The notes under the pieces are model-generated. The model saw only the letters and a program-made list of their open reading frames with translations, had not been told where the DNA came from and ran no database searches. A program made the translations under genes and the position numbers. Shown in pieces: positions 10,073 to 19,695 of a stretch of 64,000 bases of DNA. How positions within the stretch are numbered: the stretch's first letter is position 1; each line of letters starts with the position of its first letter. Source of the stretch: Albidovulum sp. (GTDB taxonomy: Bacteria > Pseudomonadota > Alphaproteobacteria > Rhodobacterales > Rhodobacteraceae); contig JAPPFL010000062.1 of NCBI GenBank assembly GCA_028823855.1, positions 29,025 through 93,024 on the forward strand, given 5' to 3'.

Positions 10073-10597
10073 ATGTTTGGCAATAAACCAAAAACTGGCG
10101 AAGGCGAACGCCTCGCCCAACCCGAAGCAGAGCGCATGCAGCGAACGGCGCCTATGCCATCGCCGCCGCCGAAACCGGCTCCGCGTGCCAAGCCGGCAGA
10201 GCCGGGAGCGCCGTCCCTCCTGTCGGGCGACCTGCTCGTCAAAGGCAATTTGAAATCCAAGAGCGACATAAAGGTCGAAGGCCAGATCGAAGGCGATATC
10301 AGGGCCAACGTGCTTACTGTCGGCGAAACGGCTACGATACACGGCAAAGTCGTCGCCAACGACGTTGTCGTGAATGGCCGGATAGTCGGAGAATTGCGCG
10401 GTTTGCGGATCCGTTTGAACAAAAGCGCTCGCGTGGAAGGCGACATTATCCATGCGACGATTGCGATTGAAGCAGGCGCTCATTTTGAAGGCTCGGTCAA
10501 ACGTACCGACGATCCGCTCGGCTCGGACAAGAGTTCGCCGAAAATTCCACCCGCGATTCAATCCGGTCGAAAACCGCAGCAAGTCCAGCCGAACTAA
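10073..10597 (+). CDS. bacA: Bactofilin (polymer-forming cytoskeletal protein)
   Basis: Bactofilins polymerise without nucleotide into membrane-associated filaments that place wall enzymes or stalk machinery. The 174-residue protein has the usual three parts. A short basic, Pro-rich N-terminus (residues 1-45, PMPSPPPKPAPRAKPAEP) comes first. A right-handed beta-helix core follows at about 47-140, made of short imperfect repeats: SGDLLVKGNLKSKSDIKVEG, QIEGDIRANVLTVGE, TIHGKVVANDVVVNGRIVG and RVEGDIIHATIAIEAG. A disordered tail ends it. The start MFGNKPK is the only sensible one. It stands alone on the plus strand, facing prfB, and a hairpin about 50 bases past the stop probably ends its transcript. 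Often an M23 peptidase lies next to it; here the upstream space holds only the dead ATPase. Confidence 0.93.
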   Translation: MFGNKPKTGEGERLAQPEAERMQRTAPMPSPPPKPAPRAKPAEPGAPSLLSGDLLVKGNLKSKSDIKVEGQIEGDIRANVLTVGETATIHGKVVANDVVVNGRIVGELRGLRIRLNKSARVEGDIIHATIAIEAGAHFEGSVKRTDDPLGSDKSSPKIPPAIQSGRKPQQVQPN

Positions 10598-10650
10598 GGC
10601 CTTGGGCGATCTGAATACGAATTAGAGCGAGATCCGCAATCGGCGAATCT

Positions 10651-10672
10651 CGCGCGCTTTCGCGCGTTGTTT
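10651..10672 (+). terminator. Rho-independent terminator after the bactofilin gene
   Basis: A perfect 6-bp stem CGCGCG, loop CTTT, CGCGCG is followed directly by TTGTTT. A second, weaker hairpin (GCGAGAT/ATCTCGC, 10627-10653) precedes it. It lies between the convergent bactofilin and prfB genes. Confidence 0.6.
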
Positions 10673-10731
10673 GACAGGCGCAATTTCCTAGACTCAATTG
10701 CCGGCAATGCCATCACGGCCGGTTCGCTAGC

Positions 10732-11853
10732 TCAAGAGGCGGATTCGGACCTGGATTTTCCGGCGACCTCCAGTGCAAGCGCGGTTTCCATGAATTTGTC
10801 AAGGTCGCCGTCCAGCACGCTTTGCGTATTCGACGTTTCATAGTTCGTGCGCAGGTCCTTGACCATTTGATAGGGCTGCAAGACATAGGAACGAATTTGG
10901 TTGCCCCATCCAGCGTCGCCCTTTTGATCGTGCATTTCCTGGATAGCTTCCGTTCTCTTTCGCAGTTCAAGATCGTAAAGCCGTGATTTGAGCGCATTCA
11001 GGCAGTTCGCGCGGTTCTGGTGCTGCGATTTTTCGGAAGATGTCACGACGATTCCCGTAGGCATATGCGTCATGCGGACCGCCGAGTCGGTTTTGTTTAC
11101 ATGCTGACCGCCCGCCCCCGAAGCACGAAACGTGTCGGTTCGAATATCGGCGGGATTAATGTCGATTTCGATATTTTCGTCCACGACCGGATAAACTACG
11201 ACGCTTCCGAACGACGTGTGCCGACGAGCATTGCTGTCGAATGGCGAAATCCGAACAAGCCGATGAACACCCGATTCAGTCTTTAGCCATCCATAGGCGT
11301 TGCGCCCGGCGATCTTGTATGTGGCCGACTTCAGCCCGGCCTCGCCGTCGCGATTCTGAGAGACCAACTCTATCTTGTACCCGCGGTTTATCGCCCACCG
11401 CTCGTACATCCTCGTCAGCATCGCCACCCAGTCGCAAGACTCCGTCCCGCCGGCTCCCGCATTGATTTCCAAAAACGCATCGTTTGTATCCGCCTCGCCG
11501 CCCAATAGGGCTTCAATCTCCTTTTTTTCCGCAATTTTCCGCAAGTTTGCCAATGACTCTTCCGCTTCGCGAACGATTTCCTCGTCGCCCTCGGCTTCGC
11601 CCAACTCAATCAAGTCGAGGTTGTCCGCGAGTTCTCGATCTATCGATTCCAGGAATTCAATTGAATCCATTAGCGCTTGCCGCTCCTGCATAAGCTTCTT
11701 GGCTCTCGCGGGTTCATTCCACAATCCAGGATTCTCGACCTCGGAATTTATTTCGTCCAACCGTACCTTCGCCGACGGGAGATTCATTCTCTGATTCAGC
11801 AATACGAGCGACTTTTGTATCGCCTCCACCGCGATTTGGGTTTCCGGACGCAT
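10732..11853 (-). CDS. prfB: Peptide chain release factor 2
   Basis: Recognises UGA and UAA stop codons and triggers peptidyl-tRNA hydrolysis. The 373-residue protein carries the RF2 anticodon-like SPF motif (RISPFDSNARRHTSF) and the catalytic GGQ in GAGGQHVNKTDSAVRMTHMP. Both stop-recognition and hydrolysis motifs are thus present. The frame is continuous from ATG 11853 (MRPETQIAVEAIQKSL), so the programmed +1 frameshift that controls RF2 in many bacteria, including E. coli, is absent; this is common in alphaproteobacteria. It lies downstream of mrcA on the same strand, the usual alphaproteobacterial order, but with a 767-base empty gap between them. Confidence 0.97.
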   Translation of the reverse strand: MRPETQIAVEAIQKSLVLLNQRMNLPSAKVRLDEINSEVENPGLWNEPARAKKLMQERQALMDSIEFLESIDRELADNLDLIELGEAEGDEEIVREAEESLANLRKIAEKKEIEALLGGEADTNDAFLEINAGAGGTESCDWVAMLTRMYERWAINRGYKIELVSQNRDGEAGLKSATYKIAGRNAYGWLKTESGVHRLVRISPFDSNARRHTSFGSVVVYPVVDENIEIDINPADIRTDTFRASGAGGQHVNKTDSAVRMTHMPTGIVVTSSEKSQHQNRANCLNALKSRLYDLELRKRTEAIQEMHDQKGDAGWGNQIRSYVLQPYQMVKDLRTNYETSNTQSVLDGDLDKFMETALALEVAGKSRSESAS

Positions 11854-12620
11854 TTTTCTGTTCCCCGCCGCAAACTAGCCCTTTGGCCAGCCGAAATTTA
11901 AATCGAATACACAATTGTAAATAGTGACTCCGACAGGGACGGGCAAGGATTTTGCAAGCGATCGGGCGACGGAGCCAATCTAGGCTGACGGCGGACTTCC
12001 AATTTATGGAATAGCCTTAAGCCTAGAATAAAGCGTTAAAACGCGCCGTCATAGCGACATTATACCATTGCGATGGCGGCGGACCGTACTTTCGCGAGCC
12101 GCCACCGAATTGATTGGCGCGGGTCCCAAAATTCGAAGCAGTCCGAAATTCTGGCCTGGGCGAGCATACTCATAGAGAGCGTCCGGGGACCGCTCGCGTC
12201 TTCGGCATAGGCGATATCAAAGGCGCTTGCCCTTGGTCAAATTCGGCATTGCTAAGCCCGGTCCAAAGGCTGAGACGCGGCTCGGTAGCAAAGGACTCGT
12301 AAGGCGCGGCGCATCTTTCGATCGGGGAGCGAGCGAATTAGAAACGGGAAACAGGTTAACGCTTGCGCTTCAAAGGGAGGATTAGTCGGAATTCGGCTCG
12401 GCGCCATACAATGCCGGTCGTCTGCGCGACGGGGCATGCGCAATTGCCGCTTCGTCGAAAAGCCGCAGCGTCATCAGTCGGCCGCCGAGTTATTCAATTG
12501 GAATCCTTCGCAATTGGCGGAACTAATCTTCGGTCGCGCCTCTACCGATATTCAGCACGGATCATCCTGTCGAATTGAGCGGGATCCTCTTGGCAAAATT
12601 CGCGCAATTAACGAGATTCG
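11854..12620. other. Empty spacer between mrcA and prfB
   Basis: In related genomes mrcA and prfB are close together. Here about 770 bases hold no ORF with a recognisable product on either strand and no RNA gene that I can identify. It may be worn-out coding sequence. Confidence 0.45.
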
Positions 12621-15329
12621 CTAATAAAGTCCGCCGGAAGACATCGAATCGAAAGAGGATTTTTCCCTTCGGCGACTTTCGCTATCTGTCCGCGCCCCGA
12701 CCTCGGCTTCGCTTTCGTCGTCTCTACCCGCGGTTGAACCGTTTTCCACGACAAAAGGAAGATCTGAAGAGAACGGGAATCCTCCGTCGACTATTTTCGA
12801 CGGGACGGAATCCGGCTCGGTTCCCCGCCTAAAAAACTCGGCGATCACTTCCACTCTGTCGCCGGCGGAATATTTGACCTGCGATTCGGGAATCGGAGCC
12901 GTTCCCAAATCGGCGTCGGGCATCGCGATTCCACCTCTTTCGCCGCCCGGCACGGGTTCAATTTTGTCGACTGCGAAGCCGGGCTCCCGCCTTTCGCGAA
13001 TCGGTAGCCCTGTTGCTCTGTCGATTTCTACGAATGTGCCGCCATCCGGAATCTTGAAATCGGACGAACCGTATTTCTCAACGGCAGCTTCAATAAATCG
13101 GCTAAATACAGGCCCGCACAACACGCCGCCGAACGCCTGCCTCCCAAGGCTCCTAGGCAAATCGTATCCGATATAGCATCCGGCCGAGATTTCCGGCGTA
13201 TAGCCAACGAACCAAGCGTCCTTTGACTCGTTAGTCGTTCCGGTTTTGCCTGCAACCGGGAATTCGGCGTCAACATATCCTGCAGCCGTACCGCGGCGCA
13301 CGACGCCCTGCATCATGGACGTTATCTGATAAGCGGTGACGGGATCGACAACTCGAACCCGATTGGCGGTGACTCTAGGCAAGGATCCGGGTTCCAGAAA
13401 TCGTTCCGCGCAATTATGGCAGAGCCGCTTGTCATGGCGATAAATCGTTTTTCCGTACCGATCTTGCACGCGGTCCACAAGGGTCGGCTCAACGCGCTCA
13501 CCGCCATTCGCAAACATCGCGTAGGCAGCCACAATGCGGTAGAGCGTCGATTCCTGCGCGCCAAGCGAATTCGCTAGATTGTGTTGCATTTTTTCATAGA
13601 CGCCGAAATTTTCGGCATAGCCCGCAATCGTGTCCATTCCTACTTCGTTGGCAAGCCTGACCGTCATCAGGTTGCGCGAATACTCTATTCCCGTTCGAAG
13701 AGTTACCGGGCCGAAAAACTTCCCGCTGGCGTTTTTCGGCTGCCAAATGCCCGCGTCCGTCTCGAGCGCAATCGGCGCATCCATAACTATCGTCGCGGGG
13801 GAATGTCCCGAATCAAGAGCCGCCGCATACACGAATGGCTTAAAGGTCGAACCTGGCTGCCGGGTCGCCTGAGTTGCCCTGTTGAAAACCGTTTCCTGGT
13901 AGGAAAAGCCGCCTTGCATTGCCAATACTCTGCCATTGTTCGCATCCATGGCCATGAATGCTCCCTGAACTTCCGGTATTTGGCGCAGCATCCAAGATTC
14001 CCGGGCTTTCCCTTCTGAATCCCGCACGACGCGCGAGACATACACAACTTCGCCGAGTCCTAGGATATCCGCAACGGACCGGGCCATCTTCGAGAGTCGC
14101 CCGTCCGAAAGGTAGTGCCGCTTCCAATACCTGTCCTGCCCGCTCAATTTAATGGTGCGCTCCGAAATTGCGGCATCGACGCCGAGCTCCACGGAGTCGG
14201 AATCTATTGCCAACACGACCGCCGGATGCCATCCCGCAATATCTCTCGGAACTTTGGCTTTTGCCAATTCAGCCCGCCACAATCCCTTTTCCGACAAAAC
14301 ATCCCGGACGAGACGGATACCGGTGCCGCGCCAGATGCCGAGCGACCGATCGAATTCCTCAAGCCCTTCGCGAAGCGCCGCAGTCGCTATTTCTTGAAGT
14401 TCGGGATCAATGGTCGCGCGAATCGTCAACCCTCCGCCGAAAAATGCGTCGGCTCCGAAGTCGCTCGAAAGCTGCCTTCGAATCTCGTCGGTAAAGTAGC
14501 CCCTTGGCGGAAGGGACGACCGAAAGGAACTGTAGTGTCCCTGCTGCACTGTTCGAAGCGGGGCTTGCTCTGCCTCCGCTCCCTCAGCCGGATCAAGGAA
14601 ACCGTTCTGCACCATTTCCCGGAGGACGAAATTCCTACGGGCGAGCGCTCGCTCGTGCTGCCGCACCGGATGATAGGTGGACGGAGCTTTGGGCAGAGCC
14701 GCGAGGTATGCCGCCTCTTCCGGGCGAAGCTCTTCCAGAGATTTGTTAAAGTACGTCTGCGCCGCGGCGGCGACGCCGTAGGAATTTTGGCCGAGAAAGA
14801 TTTCGTTCAGGTAGAGTTCAAGGATTTTGCTCTTCTCGAAGACGTTTTCAATTCGAAACGCGAGGATCAATTCCTTGATTTTACGCGGTACGGATCGTTC
14901 GCCTCCCAGCAGGAAGTTCTTCATCACTTGCTGAGTAATCGTGGAAGCGCCTCGCATCTTGCCTTCGCGCATAGCCTCCACGGCGGCCTTCACGATTCCG
15001 ACGGGATCAAATCCCTTGTGCGTATAGAAATGCTTGTCTTCCGCCGAAATAAAGGCACTCTTCACAATCTTGGGAATTTCGTCGATCGGAACGAAAAGTC
15101 GGCGTTCCCTAGCGAATTCGTCGATAAGCCGCCCTTCCCGAGAATATATCCTGCTGATCGTCGGAGGTTGGTAGCGCGTGAGTTGCGCGTAGCTCGGCAA
15201 GTCGCTTCCATACGACCACACCAGGGCCCCCAAGATCCATGCGGCGACCGCAAAACCCAGGCAAATCCAGCTACACAGCCCGCCGAGAAATGAAATCGCA
15301 ACTTTTTTCAAGAACATAACCTCTGGCAC
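12621..15329 (-). CDS. mrcA: Penicillin-binding protein 1A (bifunctional transglycosylase/transpeptidase)
   Basis: Polymerises and crosslinks peptidoglycan. About 902 residues: short cytoplasmic tail, one membrane anchor (about residues 12-40), GT51 transglycosylase domain with catalytic Glu97 in SAEDKHFYTHKGFD and the second Glu block GASTITQQVMKNFLL, an OB-like insertion, and a transpeptidase domain. Catalytic Ser494 lies in GSTFKPF, the SRN motif in YSRNLMTVRLA, and Lys695 in GKTGTT. A long acidic tail rich in Asp, Glu and Ser ends the protein. The first codon at 15329 is GTG; an in-frame ATG at 15317 (MFLKKVAIS) is an equally plausible start. It faces rne, as in other alphaproteobacteria, but the amidase gene usually between them is missing. 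Confidence 0.96.
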   Translation of the reverse strand: MPEVMFLKKVAISFLGGLCSWICLGFAVAAWILGALVWSYGSDLPSYAQLTRYQPPTISRIYSREGRLIDEFARERRLFVPIDEIPKIVKSAFISAEDKHFYTHKGFDPVGIVKAAVEAMREGKMRGASTITQQVMKNFLLGGERSVPRKIKELILAFRIENVFEKSKILELYLNEIFLGQNSYGVAAAAQTYFNKSLEELRPEEAAYLAALPKAPSTYHPVRQHERALARRNFVLREMVQNGFLDPAEGAEAEQAPLRTVQQGHYSSFRSSLPPRGYFTDEIRRQLSSDFGADAFFGGGLTIRATIDPELQEIATAALREGLEEFDRSLGIWRGTGIRLVRDVLSEKGLWRAELAKAKVPRDIAGWHPAVVLAIDSDSVELGVDAAISERTIKLSGQDRYWKRHYLSDGRLSKMARSVADILGLGEVVYVSRVVRDSEGKARESWMLRQIPEVQGAFMAMDANNGRVLAMQGGFSYQETVFNRATQATRQPGSTFKPFVYAAALDSGHSPATIVMDAPIALETDAGIWQPKNASGKFFGPVTLRTGIEYSRNLMTVRLANEVGMDTIAGYAENFGVYEKMQHNLANSLGAQESTLYRIVAAYAMFANGGERVEPTLVDRVQDRYGKTIYRHDKRLCHNCAERFLEPGSLPRVTANRVRVVDPVTAYQITSMMQGVVRRGTAAGYVDAEFPVAGKTGTTNESKDAWFVGYTPEISAGCYIGYDLPRSLGRQAFGGVLCGPVFSRFIEAAVEKYGSSDFKIPDGGTFVEIDRATGLPIRERREPGFAVDKIEPVPGGERGGIAMPDADLGTAPIPESQVKYSAGDRVEVIAEFFRRGTEPDSVPSKIVDGGFPFSSDLPFVVENGSTAGRDDESEAEVGARTDSESRRREKSSFDSMSSGGLY

Positions 15330-15810
15330 TTGGTCGGAACCTATATTGCACTGAACCGTCGAATTCCATCAATTGGCTTCGGATTCGATCACAAGAAGTT
15401 GTCCGCAGCCTTCCAAAACTCGCATCCTATTTTACTGTTGCAATTTAACATCGGAAGGCTGTATTCTTTTAGGAAAGCCGCGCGGCAGAAAAACTGCCGG
15501 CGGGAAATGCAGGATATTCGTTTCGCACCACTGACTAAGCGCATGGGCAATGGCGTGCCGACTGCGCGCGCCGCCGTTGCTTGTCAATACGAGCGTTGGA
15601 TACTCCGGCTGCGAAGGAAAAACGGCCGCTGCGCGGAAGCGGAAGCGGCGAAAGAAGCTTGATGCGACCGAAGCACAAATCGACCGCCGACACCGAACCG
15701 CTCTGCGGGCAAGTCTCGGTCGGTAGACGCGCGTTCGCTCATCCAGACAATTCCGCGCACGAAGACACCGGTAGCATACCTGGGTTTCGTACGCGGTTCG
15801 GAACAAATAA
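15330..15810. other. Divergent mrcA/rne intergenic region
   Basis: This interval holds two divergent promoters and the rne leader. In many alphaproteobacteria an N-acetylmuramoyl-L-alanine amidase gene (amiC) lies here. I could not find even a fragment of it in either strand. RNase E leaders often carry hairpins used for autoregulation; I see no clear conserved element. Confidence 0.45.
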
Positions 15811-18702
15811 ATGGCACATAACATGCTCATCGACGCCACGCACGAGGAAGAAACGCGCGTGGTCGTCACCAACGGAGACGAGATTACCGAATTCGATTTC
15901 GAGACCGCTAGCAGGCGACCGTTAACCGGCAACATCTATCTGGCAAAAGTAACCCGAATCGAGCCGGCTCTGCAGGCCGCATTCATCGAGTACGGGAGCA
16001 ACCGGCACGGATTTCTGGCGTTTTCGGAAATCCACCCCGACTATTTTGTCATTCCTGTCGCCGATCGGCAAACTCTTGAAGACGAAGAAAAAAATGAATC
16101 TGCAGAGGCGGTCGGCAAGAATGACTCTAGCTCGCCGGCGGCTCCCCTCTCCGGGACCGGCGCACTCGAAACCTCGGGGTCGCTCGAAATTGTCGATTCG
16201 ACAACGCCCGACGACCGAGACATCGCCGGAATGGCCATCGTCGAATACGAACCAGGCAGTACCGTCTTGCTGGACGACGCCGATTCAGAAAAAAACGGCT
16301 CACGCCCTCCCGAGAATGCATCCGAAGCGTTTTCGGCGGCCTCAAGCGATTCGCCGGCAATTTCCGAACAGAACGAATCCCGCGCCGCCGCGTCCGACAA
16401 TCAGCCCCGACCCAGCAAGGGAACCAACGGGTCGAAAAAAAATTCGTCTCGGCGATCGCATCAGTTCAATCGCAACTACAACATCCAGGAAGTCATCCGC
16501 GTCAACCAGATTCTGCTCGTTCAAATCACAAAGGAGGAACGAGGCAACAAGGGCGCGGCTCTCACTACTTATGTCAGCCTCGCTGGCCGCTACTGCGTCC
16601 TGATGCCGAATACGGCGCGCGGAGGTGGCATCAGCCGCAAAATAACCAATCCCGCTCACCGAAAAAAACTAAAGGCGATCGCCGAGAAACTCGACGTGAA
16701 GGACGGCACGGGCTTGATCATCCGAACGGCTGGAGCGCAAAGGACGCGGCAGGAAATCCGGCGCGACAATGAATTCCTGATGCGTCAGTGGGATGAAATT
16801 CGTGAGTTAACTCTCAAATCCATCGCGCCTGCGCAGATTTTCGAGGAAGGCGATCTTATCAAAAGATCGATTCGAGACATTTATTCGAAAGAGATCGATC
16901 AGGTTATCGTCGAAGGCGAACGCGGCTACCGAGTCGCCAAGGACTTCATGAAGATGATCATGCCCTCGCATGCCAGAAAAGTGCGTCATTACACGGGCGA
17001 AATTCCTCTTTTCGTTCGGCACGGCGTCGAAGACTTCCTGTCGGGAATGTTCGACCCGGTCGTTCGCTTGCCTTCGGGCGGCTACATCGTCATCGATACG
17101 ACGGAGGCGCTCGTTGCGATCGACGTAAACTCCGGGCGCGCAACGCGCCAAGGCTCGGTGGAACAGACGGCCCTGAAAACGAACCTCGAAGCAGCCCCCG
17201 AAATCGCCAAGCAGCTAAGGCTTCGAGACTTGGCCGGTTTGATCGTAATCGATTTCATCGACATGGAGGACCGCCGAAACAACGCCGCGGTTGAGAAATG
17301 CATGCGCGATAGCATCCGAAAGGACAGGTCGCGGGTGCAGACGGGCAGGATTTCCGAATTCGGGCTGTTTGAAATGAGTCGACAGAGGCTTCGCTCGGGC
17401 ATGGTGGAGGCATCGACCACTCCTTGCCGAAATTGCCATGGCACCGGCACAGTCAGATCAGATGTTTCCGTGGCCCTGTCGGCATTGCGCGAACTTTCCG
17501 CCAAAGCAAGCAATGACAATTCGGCCGACTTGCTTGTCCGAGCTCCGGTTCCGGCGGTCAATTTCATCCTGAATGAAAAAAGGGGGAATATTTCGGCCAT
17601 TGAAGCAAAATTCGGAATCAAAGCGAGGTTCCAGGCCGACCCCTCCCTGACCAATCCGGACTTCATCGTCGAAAAAGATACGACGCCAATTCCGCAGCCC
17701 GGTTCTGAAAATGTAGTTTCGCTAACCCGCATTCCGAAGCACGACGGTTCCGTTCGAGAAACCGCCTCTGAAGAACCAAAACAAAAAAGAAGGCGCCGCC
17801 GCCGAGGAAAGTCCATCAGGCGAGACGATCAGGAGAGGCAAAAACCGCCATCGCCCGACGTGGTTGCCGCCGACGCGCTCACGCCTGAATCCACAGAATC
17901 ACTTCGGGCTCCGGAGGGAGATTCCCTGCAGCAGGAAGAATTCGGGAAAAAGCCGTCCAGGCATCGTCGAAAAAGGAAGACTAGGCGAACGGACGAAGAA
18001 AGCGCCAAGGCGGCTGCAGATTCGACTCCCGCGGCAGCGCCGAATACCGCAGGCGACGTTTCAGGAAGCGAACCTAGCGCAGCTTCCGATCAAGCTGAAG
18101 ATGCAAAAAAGAAGCCCGCTCGGCAACGCAGAAACAGGAAAAAAACGCAAGAATCTACATCGGAATCTGCAAATGAACCCCGAGGCGAACTAATCGAAAA
18201 CCCCGAAATAGAGCAAAAACCGAAACTGAAAAAGGCGGGCTCTAAAAGTGGCCGGAAACTCAATCGAATAACCGATCAAGCGAGCGAAAACGGGGAACAG
18301 CCTGGCGACTCCAATCCTGTTTCTTCAGGCGCCTCCGAATCAGCCGGTTCGATTGAGGCTGCCGACAATGTCGATTCGAATGCTGGCGGCAAATCCGATA
18401 GCGAGACCAAATCGAAGCCGCCGGCCAAAAGAACGCGAAGAAGGTCGAAAGCGGCGGTAAATGCGCTTGCCGAGGTTTCCGAGCCGACAACCGCAATTGA
18501 TAGGAGATCTGAAGAGGCTATTGATGCCGACTCCATTGCCTCGCCGTCGAATATTCCCGGACTAGGCAGCGAGTCCGACGGCCGCGGAAGCGGCGGCAAA
18601 GACGACGACCGCGGCCGGGACGAGATCGAAAGCGCGGGTTCGAAGAGCAGGAAGAATACCGGGCGGCGCGGCTGGTGGGTCCTGGGCCGCGCTTCGAACT
18701 AG
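15811..18702 (+). CDS. rne: Ribonuclease E with split S1 domain and long disordered tail
   Basis: Endoribonuclease that initiates mRNA decay and processes rRNA and tRNA, and scaffolds a degradosome. The 963-residue protein starts MAHNMLIDATHEEETRVVV. The S1 domain (about 36-260) is split by an acidic, Ser/Ala-rich insert at about residues 87-222, after which it resumes with IQEVIRVNQILLVQITKEER. The catalytic DNase I-like region has Asp438 in AIDVNSGRATRQGS and Asp481 in IDFIDM. The zinc-link reads CRNC (539-542), where the E. coli enzyme has CPRC. Residues from about 640 on are low-complexity and charged, with Arg-rich patches (KQKRRRRRRGK, RHRRKRKTRR) that probably bind RNA. An S1 insert is known in alphaproteobacterial RNase E. 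The tail partners are not predictable from sequence alone. Confidence 0.96.
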   Translation: MAHNMLIDATHEEETRVVVTNGDEITEFDFETASRRPLTGNIYLAKVTRIEPALQAAFIEYGSNRHGFLAFSEIHPDYFVIPVADRQTLEDEEKNESAEAVGKNDSSSPAAPLSGTGALETSGSLEIVDSTTPDDRDIAGMAIVEYEPGSTVLLDDADSEKNGSRPPENASEAFSAASSDSPAISEQNESRAAASDNQPRPSKGTNGSKKNSSRRSHQFNRNYNIQEVIRVNQILLVQITKEERGNKGAALTTYVSLAGRYCVLMPNTARGGGISRKITNPAHRKKLKAIAEKLDVKDGTGLIIRTAGAQRTRQEIRRDNEFLMRQWDEIRELTLKSIAPAQIFEEGDLIKRSIRDIYSKEIDQVIVEGERGYRVAKDFMKMIMPSHARKVRHYTGEIPLFVRHGVEDFLSGMFDPVVRLPSGGYIVIDTTEALVAIDVNSGRATRQGSVEQTALKTNLEAAPEIAKQLRLRDLAGLIVIDFIDMEDRRNNAAVEKCMRDSIRKDRSRVQTGRISEFGLFEMSRQRLRSGMVEASTTPCRNCHGTGTVRSDVSVALSALRELSAKASNDNSADLLVRAPVPAVNFILNEKRGNISAIEAKFGIKARFQADPSLTNPDFIVEKDTTPIPQPGSENVVSLTRIPKHDGSVRETASEEPKQKRRRRRRGKSIRRDDQERQKPPSPDVVAADALTPESTESLRAPEGDSLQQEEFGKKPSRHRRKRKTRRTDEESAKAAADSTPAAAPNTAGDVSGSEPSAASDQAEDAKKKPARQRRNRKKTQESTSESANEPRGELIENPEIEQKPKLKKAGSKSGRKLNRITDQASENGEQPGDSNPVSSGASESAGSIEAADNVDSNAGGKSDSETKSKPPAKRTRRRSKAAVNALAEVSEPTTAIDRRSEEAIDADSIASPSNIPGLGSESDGRGSGGKDDDRGRDEIESAGSKSRKNTGRRGWWVLGRASN

Positions 18703-18810
18703 GAGCGGATTTGAATTTGTCTTGGCGCCTTCATGATCAAATCGCATACAGTCTACGAAGTTGGAATCGCAGCGTCGGCGATGGCGCAACGCCTAGAAAG
18801 GTAACTTGCC

Positions 18811-19599
18811 ATGCTTGCTAAACGACAGAAGGACAGTAATTTGACCAATAAAATATCGCTCGCGGCTTCTCTGTTTTTTTTGGCTGCCGCAATACCCGCA
18901 GCGGCGGACTTTCCCATCGAAAGCGAGGAAGAACGCGGCCATCTGGAAATGGAAATCCGCAATTTCCTTCTCGAACACCCGGAAGTCCTGATCGAGGCGA
19001 TGCAAGTTTGGGAGCAACGGCAGCGCCTAGCCCAGGCGCAGGCGCAAGCCCTTGCCATTGATCATTTTTCAAACGAAATTTTTTTCGACGAAGACTCCTG
19101 GGTGGGCGGCGCTTTGGACGGCTTCCCGACTATCGTTGAATTCGTCGACTACAATTGCGGTTTTTGCAGAAGAGCATTCGACGATGTCCAAAACCTGCTT
19201 GCCGAAGACGGCAACGTTCGCTTCGTTGTCAAGGAATTCCCAATTCTCGGATCGGATTCCGAAATGGCGTCGCGCTTCGCGATAGCCGTTCATCGCCTTT
19301 ATGGAGACGAAGACTATAAATCGGTGCACGACGCAATGATCACCTCGGACGGGCCAGTGGATATTCCGGCGATTGAAGCTCTGATTGCGGAGCGAGGCTT
19401 CGACATTGACCGGCTCGAAAACGAAATGCTAGGCGAGCGCGTGTCCGGAATTATCGCGACGAATCGCGAATTGGCGCAGATTCTGGGAATTAGCGGAACT
19501 CCCGGCTTCATAATAGGCAATTCGGTCTTTCAGGGCCTGCAGTCCTATGAGGCTATGGTTGACGCAATCGAATTGGCGCGCGCTTTGGACAATTCGTAG
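18811..19599 (+). CDS. DsbA-family periplasmic thiol oxidoreductase (Com1-like)
   Basis: A 262-residue exported thioredoxin-fold protein. An N-terminal signal (about residues 13-34, ending PAAADF) precedes a helical segment with a Gln/Ala-rich coiled stretch (EQRQRLAQAQAQALAI). The DsbA core follows, with active site Cys116-Gly-Phe-Cys119 (VDYNCGFCRRAF) and the cis-proline loop SGTPGFIIG near residue 230. It probably oxidises cysteines in secreted proteins. In many alphaproteobacteria the order is dsbA-aroQ-accB-accC; here the accB start is only 97 bases downstream and aroQ is absent. An upstream ATG could be used, but MLAKRQK puts the basic residues correctly before the hydrophobic core. Confidence 0.9.
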   Translation: MLAKRQKDSNLTNKISLAASLFFLAAAIPAAADFPIESEEERGHLEMEIRNFLLEHPEVLIEAMQVWEQRQRLAQAQAQALAIDHFSNEIFFDEDSWVGGALDGFPTIVEFVDYNCGFCRRAFDDVQNLLAEDGNVRFVVKEFPILGSDSEMASRFAIAVHRLYGDEDYKSVHDAMITSDGPVDIPAIEALIAERGFDIDRLENEMLGERVSGIIATNRELAQILGISGTPGFIIGNSVFQGLQSYEAMVDAIELARALDNS

Positions 19600-19695
19600 G
19601 AGCGCGCGCCCGAGTCAAACGTGAGGAAGAATCGTCCGATAGGCAGAAAACCTCGAGTGCGGCAATAATGCGGCACTCTCGCGTGCGGGGATGGA

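Noticed and set aside
11780..11853. Programmed frameshift in prfB
   Set aside because: The reading frame is continuous from the ATG with no in-frame TGA near codon 25.
14115..15293. 392-codon plus-strand ORF
   Set aside because: Antisense to the transglycosylase half of mrcA.
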